Assembly: GCF_003144195.1 (NCBI RefSeq)
Contig: NW_020290030.1
Coordinates: 175,402-239,401, forward strand
Origin: Ceraceosorus guamensis
Taxonomy: Eukaryota > Basidiomycota > Exobasidiomycetes > Ceraceosorales > Ceraceosoraceae
DNA: 64,000 nt
Direction of reading: 5' to 3'
This document shows, piece after piece, positions 45,856 to 56,016 of this stretch. The position numbers and the translations under genes are program-made. Position 1 is the first letter of the stretch; every line of letters begins with the position of its first letter. A model generated the notes under the pieces. That model was not told the origin of the DNA, ran no database searches, and saw only the letters and a list, made by a program, of their open reading frames with translations.

Positions 45856-46567
45856 ATGCCTCGTCTCATCGAGATCTACGCCAACGATCGGTTGGGTCGT
45901 CGTGGTGAGTCAAAGTCGCGGAGCGCATACAAGCTTCATGACAGTCCCGATCCCATGCAAGCTCGTGCTAATACATCTGCTCATCCGCCCCCCTATCTTG
46001 TTGTCTTTCTCCCCCCCCCCTCCCCCCACGCACCATCAACACCACCAGTCAGAGTCAAGTGCAGTCCAGACGACACGATTGGAGATTTGAAGAAACTCAT
46101 CGCAGCTCAGATTGGAACGGTGCCGGAAAAGATCAAGCTGAGCAGGCAATATACCATTCTGAAGAATCACATCACTTTGGCTGATTACGAGGTGCACGAT
46201 GTGAGTCTGGTCGCTGTCGAAGACGCGGGGCGAAAGCTATGGGAGGGGAGGGGAGATCTTCACTTCGGCAGTCAGTGGCATGGGTCGTCAGAATTCCTTT
46301 TTTTCGCGGGGGAGGGACATGTCCTAGACGGGCCATCAGCTCGAGTCAAAATGGAGTGTATTAGAAGTTACAACGTTCGGTATGTTTACGAACCCCAAAG
46401 GACCTAGACGGAGTACCGAGAGAGGATCGTGAGATCCCAGCCTAGCTGCAGCGCACGAACTAGAATGCACCTTCTGCTCCGCGTCGTTGCGCTTCGCCAG
46501 GCTGACTCTGACGCTGACCGCATCCATTCACGTCACGCTACAGGGCTCTTCATTGGACATGTACTAA
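45856..46567 (+). CDS. HUB1: Ubiquitin-like protein HUB1/UBL5
   Basis: Three exons. The first encodes [16 protein letters not shown], the second [49 protein letters not shown] 25-nt last exon (46543-46567) supplies GSSLDMY and the stop. This is the near-invariant HUB1/UBL5 sequence that binds Snu66/SART1 and modulates 5' splice-site choice. It lacks the Gly-Gly tail of conjugated modifiers. The last intron (about 46201-46542) is unusually long for this window and stays open for many codons, so translation without splicing would give a long, wrong C-terminus. The predicted end has a single Tyr instead of the usual double Tyr plus one residue. Confidence 0.9.
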
Positions 46568-47085
46568 GGCGGAAGCAGAGGGCATTTGAAGGGTGGGAGA
46601 ATCACAAGTGCGGCGGACGCAACGTGCGAGCGAGGTGCATGTGCGGAAAGGTGGAGTGCGAGACAAAGGCAAAGCTAGTCAAAGTGTTGCGAGATGGAGA
46701 GCAGATCCGGCCAGAGGACTAGCGCAATACTCTTCTTCGAGACGACCTTGGAGAGTTCTGATACATTGGGCAGAGAGAGAATGGCACTGCCGCGCCCTTG
46801 CCATTGCGCGGAGAAGACCTGAAATATCGAGCGCTCGAACGAGCGCACTAGAATCCCTGTTGCTTTGGGGACGAACAACAATTCAATGTTGTTCATCGTC
46901 GTAACACCGTCCATGAAGCGCCACTGCACGCGTCGCCGAGTGAAAGAGCGACATACGAGACGTATATCCATCGTACACCGATCTTTGCGCCTCTCGAGCC
47001 GCTTGGCAGGAGTGAGCATCGTGCATTGCTTGTAGAGTGGCCTTACTGCTGAAGTGTTCGAGGCTTATGGATCGGTCGGAAGCAC
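46568..47085. other. Convergent intergenic spacer
   Basis: Lies between the 3' ends of HUB1 and SUS1. A minus-strand open frame (46675-47019) is present, but its only sensible start overlaps the SUS1 stop, so it is treated as 3' UTR and spacer. Confidence 0.4.
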
Positions 47086-47732
47086 TCATGCGTCCTCCAC
47101 ATTCCTAGAGATGAAGTCCCGAAGCATGCTCGTCACTTCTGATCTGACTGCTGGCGGTATGGAAGCTGGACGGTAGGAAATGGGGCGCATACCATCGAAC
47201 TTGCATGAGTGCCGATTGCAGTCGAGCCACTCAAGCCATCGAGCTTGCCCGCCACTTACTGTGCGCCTCTATTTCCAAGATCTCGACGAGGTCGAGTAAG
47301 CTTATTGGTCTCGTCTGAGCTTTTGCTTGCTCTATCATTGTGATTTAGATGATGAGCGACGCGTGCGATCAGTTGTCGAGCTGCACGATGGTCCTTGTTG
47401 ACTTGTGACCCTCACCAAACGCCTTTTCTCGTAGTGAAGCATCCCAGCCGCTCTCCTCCAGTCCGCGCCTTAGTGCTTCCAACACCCTGCGTTGGAAAGG
47501 CAGGATGCCAAAGCACAGTGCAGAGCGCACAAGGCTCAGTTCAAGGACGTCCAGATGCGACGGATGGCCCAGATGCACGCCTTGGCACGGGCCACAGCGT
47601 GTTGCTCGCAAACGCCAACGCAACCACCACAACCACTCACCTGTCCCACTCTCCCGTCTGCACCAGCCTCTCGTGCAGAGCTGAAACCAGCTCATCGTTC
47701 GCCGCTGCGTTCTGAGCCGCCCTCGTTGCCAT
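47086..47732 (-). CDS. SUS1: SUS1/ENY2, SAGA DUB and TREX-2 subunit
   Basis: Four exons restore the family sequence: ATG 47732 gives MATRAAQNAAANDELVSALHERL, ending QTGEWDR. The second exon encodes VLEALRRGLEESGWDASLRE. The third encodes EQAKAQTRPISLLDLVEIL. The last encodes SIPPAVRSEVTSMLRDFISR and ends VEDA at 47086. Total is about 104 aa, the usual size. SUS1/ENY2 is an all-helical hub protein shared by the SAGA deubiquitination module and the TREX-2 mRNA export complex at nuclear pores. The gene is highly split for its size. Yeast SUS1 is also notable for carrying two introns with regulated splicing. Each junction keeps phase, which supports the model. Confidence 0.88.
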
Positions 47733-47742
47733 TCTTTTGACG

Positions 47743-48034
47743 ATGGATGCTATTGCCTCTTCCTTTGCTCTGTGAGTGAGTTCCCGAACAAGCCTTCCCC
47801 TTCCTCTACCGCTCGGCTCTTCCCTTGCGCACCTTGGTCGCGGTCGCAAGTCCTGATGCGCGTGATGAAGCGTCGAGCGCTCTTGTGCGTTTCGCGCGCA
47901 AGCAGCTCGCCACGCTCTCTCAGGGGCTTGCGGTTCCAAACAGCAGTTATGAATCTATGCGCGACGTAGCCGTGCGCATTGCATCCTCACCTGACTGGCA
48001 TTTGAAGAGATGGATGTGGAAGCGGACGAATTAG
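47743..48034 (+). CDS. Possible microprotein, about 70 aa, divergent from SUS1
   Basis: ATG 47743 opens MDAIASSFAL, then a GTGAGT donor. Splicing to the AG near 47852 gives a coherent second exon (PDARDEASSALVRFARKQL, then DWHLKRWMWKRTN) with stop at 48034. The two start codons of this gene and SUS1 would be only about 11 bp apart, which is awkward for promoters. No family is recognised. It may be a chance frame. Confidence 0.25.
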
Positions 48035-48602
48035 ATGCCAAGAATCGCAAGTCAAAAAGAGTCACAAGCCCGAAAAGCAGTCAGCCAGCCAGGCGAGCTT
48101 ATCATGCATCCCCGCCTCCGTCCGTGCGCGCTTGACACGGACAGAATTGACGCGCGGGTCCGCCTCTCCTTCCTTCACGTTTGCGGTGCCGGTACTCGTG
48201 ACTGCTTCTGGTGACCACCACCATGAAATCGCATGAGCGCCAGGCAAAATCCCCAGCGCACAGCTAAGGTCGACTCGTGACCAGTAGCAGCACTCAGATG
48301 TCGAGTAGACATCTCACCACACAGACCCATTTTCGCCCGGAGCCAAGTCTCGGGGTGATCACGCACGCATAGGCGTGCGTGCACAGCGAACAGTGAAAGG
48401 TACAGGCTCGAGTGCAATTGCTCGGAGGCGATGACGAGAGACAATCGAAGTGGGAGTACGTGAGTGTGACGGAGCAAGTCTGACGGTGGTCGTGATTGTG
48501 GCGGGTATTGCGTGCGCACGATTTAAGCCAGGGACGAGAGGCCAAAGCGAGTGAGAATCATGAATTAAAGGTTGAAGAAGATGTAGCCAGCCAGCCAGTC
48601 GC
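48035..48602. other. Intergenic region downstream of the CENP-A-like gene
   Basis: No gene is supported. It includes a half-site of the recurrent palindrome (48554-48567). It is presumably the 3' flank of the histone gene. Confidence 0.4.
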
Positions 48603-49356
48603 TCATCCCATGCCACCCCACACGCCTCTGATGCGTCTAGCCAGCTGAATGTCCCTCTGCATGATGGTCACCCTCTTGGCGTGAATAGCGCAAAGATTAG
48701 CATCCTCGAACAAGTGCACCAAGTACGCTTCCGTAGCTTCTTGCAAGGCCAAAATCGCGCTGCTCTGCCACCTCAGTCCCGCCCCTCCGCTTCCATCGTA
48801 TGCGTTCGTGATGAAATCGTCGGCCACTTCTCGTACAACTCGTGCAAAAGGAAGCTTTTGAATCAATAGATCCGTCGACTTTTGATACCGACGAATCTCC
48901 CGGATGGCTAGTGTCCCTGGCTTGAATCGAGGCTTGCGACGAGATACCGTTGTGTCTGCCAGACAGGGAGAGCAAGGCACGCGCAAGGTGTCAGTGTCAC
49001 AATCACGAAGGTCATAGGAGTAGCTCGGTGATTGCTGTACCGTGCCACTGCAGGTGCGCCATGAGTCCGCTCGGCGGAAAAGTGATCCTCGCGCCGCAGA
49101 GTGAAGGGGCTCGCTTGCTGATCATCTGACACGCATCGACAAATGCCGTCCCCTGCTCTGCTTGGCAGTACCATCGATAGTGCTCATAGTTCTCATTGTG
49201 CGCGCCAAGACCCTCTCGACCATCCGAGTACTCACCTCCGCTTACATCCGCATGTGCACCCCTACCATCCGCTCCCGATTTTCTCCTCCTTGCACCCGTT
49301 GATTTCCTCTTTCCACCGCCACCGGCCGTTGTTTGTCTCCCGAATGGAGGTGGCAT
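48603..49356 (-). CDS. CSE4: CENP-A-type centromeric histone H3
   Basis: Two exons. ATG 49356 opens a short basic tail ([26 protein letters not shown]) unlike canonical H3. After an intron of about 250 nt comes the histone fold: [37 protein letters not shown], loop 1 [62 protein letters not shown] and a short tail WGGMG. Loop 1 is far longer than in H3 (where it is close to TDLRF) and includes a Trp, both hallmarks of CENP-A, and the tail lacks the canonical H3 ARTKQTA start and K4/K9 context. CENP-A replaces H3 in centromeric nucleosomes and anchors the kinetochore. The glycine-rich loop is unusual. Confidence 0.9.
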
Positions 49357-50279
49357 GCTTTCTGTGCAGTGAATCTGTCGCAGGACCGGTGGCGCTATCG
49401 ATCGGATTTGCGCGGTCGCGTGAACAGCGTCCCGAGTATGTCAGTCGGAGAATCGAGAAGCGGAAGGGCGTCCCGAAGACTAAGCAGAGACAGCGGACGT
49501 CTGGTGACAAGAGCTTGCGCCTGGTGCGGCTTTAGGGCTGTACCTGTGGTATTCGTGGGTTGTAGACGCTGAGGTGCCAGTGCCGTTATGCGTGATCAGA
49601 GTCTTGTTCGTGCAGACGTCGCGGGAAATGTGTCCCCATTGGCGGGTGCGCTCTCTAAGCATGCAGGGGAGTAGCAGCAGGGTGCTTAGCAAGTCGGGGC
49701 GAACTTGAAGTTGACGTTGTAGAGGGAATGGAGGATGCTGCGACGATCAAACATTGATAGGTTGTCAAGTTGGCGGATGCATGTATGCGGTCTGGAGCAC
49801 CGCATGGATGCAGCGGCGAGTTGCCCGCCTTCGAGGATAGAGTTCGTCTATAGCCTAGGCGCACCCACGCGCTTAAATTAGCAGTCGCGCGGTTTGAGCG
49901 CGTCCATCCGCGCGAGAAGGACGTGACGCGGATAGCACAAGTGCTGCTCACGTGATAGTGCACACGTTATGCCCATTTGAGGAGGATCAAAATTGAAAAA
50001 GGGTCCTTGAATTCAAAGTTAGGATCGTCAAGAAGTTTGCAACGATGCGGCGCAATCGACCTCGAGTTGGCAAAATTTTGAAGCTCGATGCCATCTGCTG
50101 TTCGCTCGAGCCGCTCCGGTCACCGTCTGCTTCTCGACTTTCATGCATGGGTCATCGCACTTGAGAAGCCCTCATCCAGGACAGGATAAGCAGGCAAGAG
50201 TCAGGCTGTAGATCGCCACGGAGAGGGAGAGGAAGCGCCCGCCACTGACGACGGACAGAAGCCAGTTTGGTCGAACAAG
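49357..50279. other. Divergent intergenic region, 0.9 kb
   Basis: Promoters of the CENP-A-like gene (minus) and the PP2C gene (plus). No ORF with recognisable domains and no notable repeat seen. Confidence 0.4.
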
Positions 50280-51965
50280 ATGACCTCGAGAACGACTCTC
50301 TGCCGGCTCTTGCGCTCTACAGCGCTATCACCGCCCCACAGGAGCCTTGCCACGTGTCGAGCGTGCCCCCTGGCCCAGCTCAGCCAGGCCAGACACTATC
50401 GGCCTTATGTACGAGTCAGGGCAACTGGTACATCTGCCAAGGACAACGAATCGCAGCCCTGCTCCGCTTCTGCGCGGATACCGCTGCGCGCCGGCTCGGT
50501 GTTTGGTGTCAGCTCCAGTCGAGGCTCTCGAGCGTACCAAGAAGATGCCTGGTCAGCTTCTTGCGTCTTGCTACCACCCAAGGCCATCAAAGCTAGCTTG
50601 GCTTCTGGTTGGAGCAGGATCGCCAAAGAGGCTGCGGCTAGGTGGCACCCTGAAAGCGATGCGGAAGAAGCCGCGAATGCCCAAGGAGTGGAAGATTTGG
50701 ACGACGCAAAGGAGAGGGAACAGGCATTGATGGAGGAATACGGACAGATTGTTTGGTTCGGCTGCTTTGACGGGTGAGCGTGCGCGGGCAGCCCAGTGCG
50801 AACGCCTCACGCGATCCTGTTCGACGTGCAACTCATCACCCGCATCACTCTTTTCTTGCGCAGCCACGGAGGTCGAGCCATTTCCACGCATCTCAAGGAC
50901 ACGTTGCATGCAACTTTCGAATCAGCAGATCCTCGCCTAGCGACCAAGATCGCGCAATTCACTCGCTCACTCGGCGGCTATTTTAGAAGGTTCGCGGGAG
51001 GCGGCATGCAGCGATGGGTCAGACAAGAGCTACTCAAGCCCGTCAGGGCTGGTAGAGGCTCCGCTGGACGTGCGCCTCGGACGTCAGCACCCATGGAAGC
51101 CCAGACGCCGCAAGATGTCGACGCTAGCGACAGCAAGCCGGCTGAAGAGCTGGCCGCCAAGCGAGGTCTGAGTGTCAAATCCACCACGCCGCAGGCTAGC
51201 GAGGGACAGATTATAGACGGCAGTGACATTGGTCTTGTGGATCCACCGGACGCAGTCAGCTCAGAAGAGATGACGATTGCGGAGAGATGTACGCTTGCTT
51301 GGCTTATGGCCGACAAGGAAATTCAGCAGTCGGAACAACTGAACGTCGGAGGCTCCACCGCTAGCGTTGCTCTCTTACATTCGCTCGACGTTCCAGCCAC
51401 GCCGTGGTATTCGTCTCGCCTGCTAAGCATCACCACAGCCCAGATCGGCGACACTCGGCTGCTGCTCTGCGGATCTGACGGGCGAGCGATCCCCCTGACA
51501 AACTATCACCATCCAGACGATAGGGGAGAAGCGGATCGTCTACGCAAAGTCGGCGCGGGCATGATCACAGACTCATTCGGCGAAGCTCGTTGGATGGGGG
51601 CGCTGGCAAACACTCGCGCATTTGGCGACTCGGGCTTCAAGAAGGCTGGCGTTACAGCCGAGCCAGAAGTCATAACCCAGGTGATCAAGGGCGATGATTA
51701 CGCTTTTGTGATTGCATTCAGCGATGGCGTCGGTGAGAAAGTCTCAGACCAGGAAGTCGTCGACCTTTGTCGAGGTGCGGGACATCCCAGCGATGCTGCC
51801 AAGGCTGTTTTGAGCTTTGCCGAAGAGCTTGGAGCTGAGGACAATGGCACTGTGCTGGTCATACCATTGCGGGGTTGGGGCAAGGTGGGCGGAGAAGACA
51901 CGACTCGAGCCCAAAGAGAGTTCAGGAAGAGCAAGACAGATGTATTTCGAGAGGGTAGGAGATAA
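50280..51965 (+). CDS. Mitochondrial PP2C-type protein phosphatase (PTC6-like)
   Basis: Two exons from ATG 50280. The N-terminus (TSRTTLCRLLRSTALSPP) is a likely mitochondrial presequence. PP2C motifs occur in order: FGVSSSRGSRAYQEDAW (metal-binding Glu-Asp), FGCFDG joined across the intron to HGGRAISTHL (DGHGG), GGSTASVALLH, AQIGDTRLLLC (a G-D-T-R variant of G-D-S-R), MGALANTRAFGDSGFK, VIAFSDGVGEKVSDQE and EDNGTVLVI. This is a complete Mn/Mg-dependent Ser/Thr phosphatase. The mitochondrial leader and divergent spacing resemble yeast PTC6, implicated in mitophagy and pyruvate dehydrogenase control. A Ser/Pro-rich insertion of about 100 residues follows the DGHGG region. Confidence 0.92.
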
Positions 51966-52011
51966 TTGGACGGCAGACAGAGGTGTTGTCTGGGTTCAAA
52001 GTTCTAGATGA

Positions 52012-53925
52012 TCAGCTTTCATGCCTGTTCGCCACATTGGCAGCATGATCTCCCCACTGCGCTCGCATCGCGGTCCGAAAGTCGCTCGGGTCTTCGTCGC
52101 CACGAATCAGCCCCTCAGCAATCTGCTGGTTGTGAAGCTTTTTGAGGTAGGGCAAGACCGAGGCGGAATAGAGCGGTGCTGCCTTGTACTCCATCAAGTC
52201 CGCCGGCGCCTCTTCATGCACTTTCAACAAGAGGGCAGGTAATAGAGGCAGAGTGGCCAACTCTGACAACTTGCGCCGCATCTACATCGTTGGCAAGCAA
52301 TCTCGTCTTAGTCTTGCCAAAGTGTTGATCTTTGAGAGGGCAAGGCAGCCAGCCTACTCACAGGATGAATGCCAAAAAAGACCTGGAACGGTGCACAAGT
52401 ATATCAGCATCTCCTTCGACGTGCGCTCGACGCGCGCTACTCACGCAGCCACTCTTCGGAAGCTTGATAAAACTGCATGAATGAGGCAGAGGTCCTCGTC
52501 AGAGAAAGTCGGAGAAAATTCGAGGTCGTTCCTCACGTCTGATGGTCAAGGCGTAGTACAAGGTCTGCTGGGTTCTCCGTCACACACGCGTCGTTTGGTC
52601 GCCCGGTGCGGTGCTCCGGCATCATTGGCACCGCGACTGCGCCGTTTCTACCGGGCTCTGTCGGTAAAGGTCCTGCCATTGGCGCCCAAAAGAGGTGATC
52701 AGGATCATCAACGATTTCCCAGCTCGTCCTCTCGATCGGCGCCTCGGGCTTCAGACGCGTCAGAGATCGCTCTACCGAGCGCAGGATCTTCTCGTTAAAT
52801 TGCGGCACCGGCGCATGCGTGTCGTGTAAGGAAAGACCAATCTTGTGCGAGACGAGGTAGAAGCCTGAAGCGGAAGAGGGAGAGTCGCCTCGTCAACGAG
52901 AACACTCGCAGCACAGGCTTGCTACTCGTGTAGCTCACCAGGAAAGCAAACCAAGCCACCAGCGCAAATCCAGGATCCGTCCTCCGAGGACGATGGCCGC
53001 GCAATCAAGAAGTCGTCTTGCACCAAGCTGCGCCGATCGAGTCCATCGAGCGTCAGTCCGGTTCGTAGCTACTCCAGGATGTCACTTCGGAGCTCACCGA
53101 CTGATGACGCGAAGTGCTTCTACGCCTCGCCGCGCACGATCCTCGATGTAGAGCGCGTGCGTCTCGCCAGTGACCAGATTGCGGATGCCTCGCTTGTCTC
53201 CAGCCTCGTACTCGTACAATTCGGGATACCTCGCTACGAGCCACTCGCTCAACAGAATCAACATTTCTCCACAAGCTTCCTCGCAATCTGGCAGAACGTC
53301 GCAGACGGCTTTGCCCTGCGCCTTCAGCACTTTGGCTTTCCACTCCAAATCGCTTTTGTAGTTCTTGTCCGGCTCTATCCAGTCAGCAGGTTGCATTTGC
53401 TGATGAGCCATCGTCTGTGGCACGAGGCTTCGCGGTTAAACCTCTCCGGTGCTCGACCGTCTCAACGAGTCCGACTCACTTGGTGGTACGGATGTCGAAT
53501 GACCTTGTTGCCACTAAGAATCAAAGAATCGTCTTCAGTGGCTAATCTCTGCCAGCAAGTCCTTTCCATGATCATCGCCCCAAGCTCACTAGATATGATC
53601 TCGCGCCTCGTGCACGTCAATGTTTGCTGGTGTCAGCGCATGATCGGATGGAGGCGTTGGTATGAAGGCCAACGTAGCAGCTGATGTGTGCCGGGTTACG
53701 AAGGTCCGCTCGCATGTTCAGACGACCATTGCCAAGCTGTAATGGAGCAGACTTGATGACCGAACTTCACTCACATGGCTTCACACTCTCCGTCTTGTCA
53801 AACCCTTGCTGGAGCACGGCTACACCTCTTGTGGCAACTCTCGGTACTGCTTTCGAACTAATGGCTCGAACAGCCAAGCACGCGGCGAGCAAAGCCAAAG
53901 ATACCAAGAATAGAACACCAGACAT
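52012..53925 (-). CDS. HODM/DUF3445 heme-dependent oxidative N-demethylase-like protein
   Basis: Heavily split gene, ATG 53925, stop 52012. The first exon encodes a membrane anchor (GVLFLVSLALLAACLAVRAI). One or two upstream-middle exons are uncertain (an HPYHQ segment near 53500 appears to join the next exon). Clear family sequence follows: QPADWIEPDKNYKSDLEWK, LLSEWLVARYPELYEYE, LVQDDFLIARPSS, DGSWICAGGLVCFP, FYLVSHKIGLSLHDTHAPVP, FNEKILRSVERSLTRLKP, TSWEIVDDPDHLFW, LRLDHQT joined to FIKLPKSGC, VFFGIHP and a helical C-terminus. This matches the HODM_asu-like (formerly DUF3445) family, heme enzymes related to bacterial oxidative dimethylamine/N-demethylation enzymes. The physiological substrate in fungi is unknown to me. 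Confidence 0.85.
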
Positions 53926-56016
53926 CTTCGTCGCCTTTGCAAGGTACAAACGTGGATGATGTAGCTGAAGGTCTTCTTGACGATGGCAACAGCCGTGATC
54001 CAACATTTCAATTAGGTGTTGTTCAACCTTGCGCGATCTGTCGTTGCACACCACCTCCCCAAGGCTAAGGTTACAGCTGGACGCGTCTTTAGATCCGTCA
54101 AGTGCAAAATGCGTCGTTTCATCTCTATAGATCAAGATGCGCGAAAATGCCGTGTCGTGAAACCACTTATCTTGTAATTACAAATGCTCCGTCCTTTGCG
54201 AATTTAGCATCGCGGCGAGGCAGACTGCCTACAAGCTTTTCCCTACCCGTGCTTCGCAAGTCTGAGAACCTTATCGCGATAAGCACGGCCCTCTGCCGTA
54301 CTCGCCTGATCTGCTTGGACTGCGCGACGCTGATCTGGTTTCCCACGCCCGGACGGGCGAGGCGTCCACGGCCTCTCTCTCTTCTTGGTGGTGTGACCTT
54401 ACTGCCATCCGCAGACGTTGCGCGTTTGTTGCCGAATTACATTCAGATGGTGTCAGCATCGCCTGCGCGTGGATGCATGCTAGCTCTCTAGGTCTCGGGC
54501 TAGGCTTGGTAATGGCGCGAGTCGTGGGTTCAGTCAGACGACGTCTGGGCCGACAAGACTGATTAGCTAGCGAGGCGACTATCCTAAACTTAAGCCTGAG
54601 CCAGACGCTCGACCTGTCTAGCCATCAATCACAATTGCAATCGTGAGTCGAAGACTTGCGGGTTCAAGATTATCCTAGGCGCTGTCGGCCCAACTCTTCA
54701 CGTGCTGTGACGTTCAGCCTGGCTGCTATGAGCTGCTGATGCTTGCTTGGGTTGAGTGAGAATCAAGCCGTGGCTCGGAGTCTTATCATTCAAGACGCGG
54801 GGAAAGATGGGCTGTGCTGCATGCGCGCGCTCGTAACACAAGCCGCGGCTCAACTCTCGTGACTTTGCAAAATGCCTCCACGCGCACGACGCGATCCAAC
54901 GCATGGCTTTCGTGGAGATTTCAGCAGCCCGTCACCGCAATCGCGAATGCAGGCGAACACCGGCTCTGAATCTCGATGCTCGGGTTGCTCGACGCAAGAC
55001 TTCATGATAGAATGATTCATCTGTATTGATCAAGCCACTCCGCCTGAAACTTTATGTACCGGCTCCGAAGTCGAAGCACTGCGCTCTCTCATCGCATTGA
55101 CTGTGGCCTTGTCGAGCCAAAGTGACTCATTTAGCGACGCGACATCAGACTGGAGAATTTAAATGTGGAGACCTGACCATGATGGGACTACATATCACAA
55201 TCATGATTTGAGGATAGTGTCAGCTTAGACAAGATGGACTCGATCCGCAATCGCTGCTGCACCATAAGCGTCCAATTCCAGATGTCTGCAAGCACCCACG
55301 GGCTCTAAGCCGCGGGTCAACTTGATCGTCGCTCTCAGGAGGCCGGAGATGCTGCGTCAAGCCGGTTCTGTTACAAGGGGTATCTGAGATACGCCTTGGC
55401 GCTACGACTGGTAGCCACGCCACGAGCTCTGTCCACCACAATGTCAGGTGGTGGGCGCTGTGAAGCGTAGGGCTAGGAGTCAGTGGGATGGGCAGATACG
55501 ATAAACACAAGCGAGATTAGCCGTGGCGACCCGTCCCCTGACCAGCCAAGGACGCATATAGTTGCTGAGCTATCCGGAGGGAGCTGACGGACACGCTATG
55601 TCACCCGCGGTTGGACTGGTCGCTAGTTTTCAAGCTCGGCACAATGAGTCAAGCATCAGGCTAGCGGCCATTGAGACGACTGCGGCGCAGTGTTCGAAGG
55701 CGGAGGCAGGGGTGTATCTATCGATAGTCGAGATCTGGGCGACCGGAAGATGCGCGGTAAAGTGAATGGGAAACAGCTTGAGCTGTGAGCACTGTCGAGC
55801 GGTCTTAAATTCGTCGTGAAAGACTAGATCACATCGTTGGTGCGAGCCATAAAAGGTCAGTGGGTGCGTCTTGCCGCAATCTTGCGACGATGGTCGCTTG
55901 CGTCTGGATTCGTGACTGACAACAAGACGTTCTCGTGCACGCAGAGCTCCATAACCACCGTCCCCAATACTCACAGAGTGCTTGTGATACCTTTTCCTCA
56001 TAGCGACCGATTCGCC
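53926..56016. other. Gene-poor region, 2.1 kb
   Basis: No gene is supported. A short ORF near 54102-54491 and others around 55562-56028 have no recognisable domain. I tested tRNA-like T-loops near 54533 and 54659 and they fail. It separates the HODM-like gene from the 2OG oxygenase gene. Confidence 0.4.

Noticed and set aside
46675-47089. Small minus-strand gene starting MSASDRSISLEHF
   Set aside because: Its start codon overlaps the SUS1 stop, no family is recognised, and the region is better explained as SUS1 3' flank.
54600-54700. tRNA-like GGGTTCAAGATTATCC segment
   Set aside because: The T-stem does not pair and no cloverleaf is available upstream.
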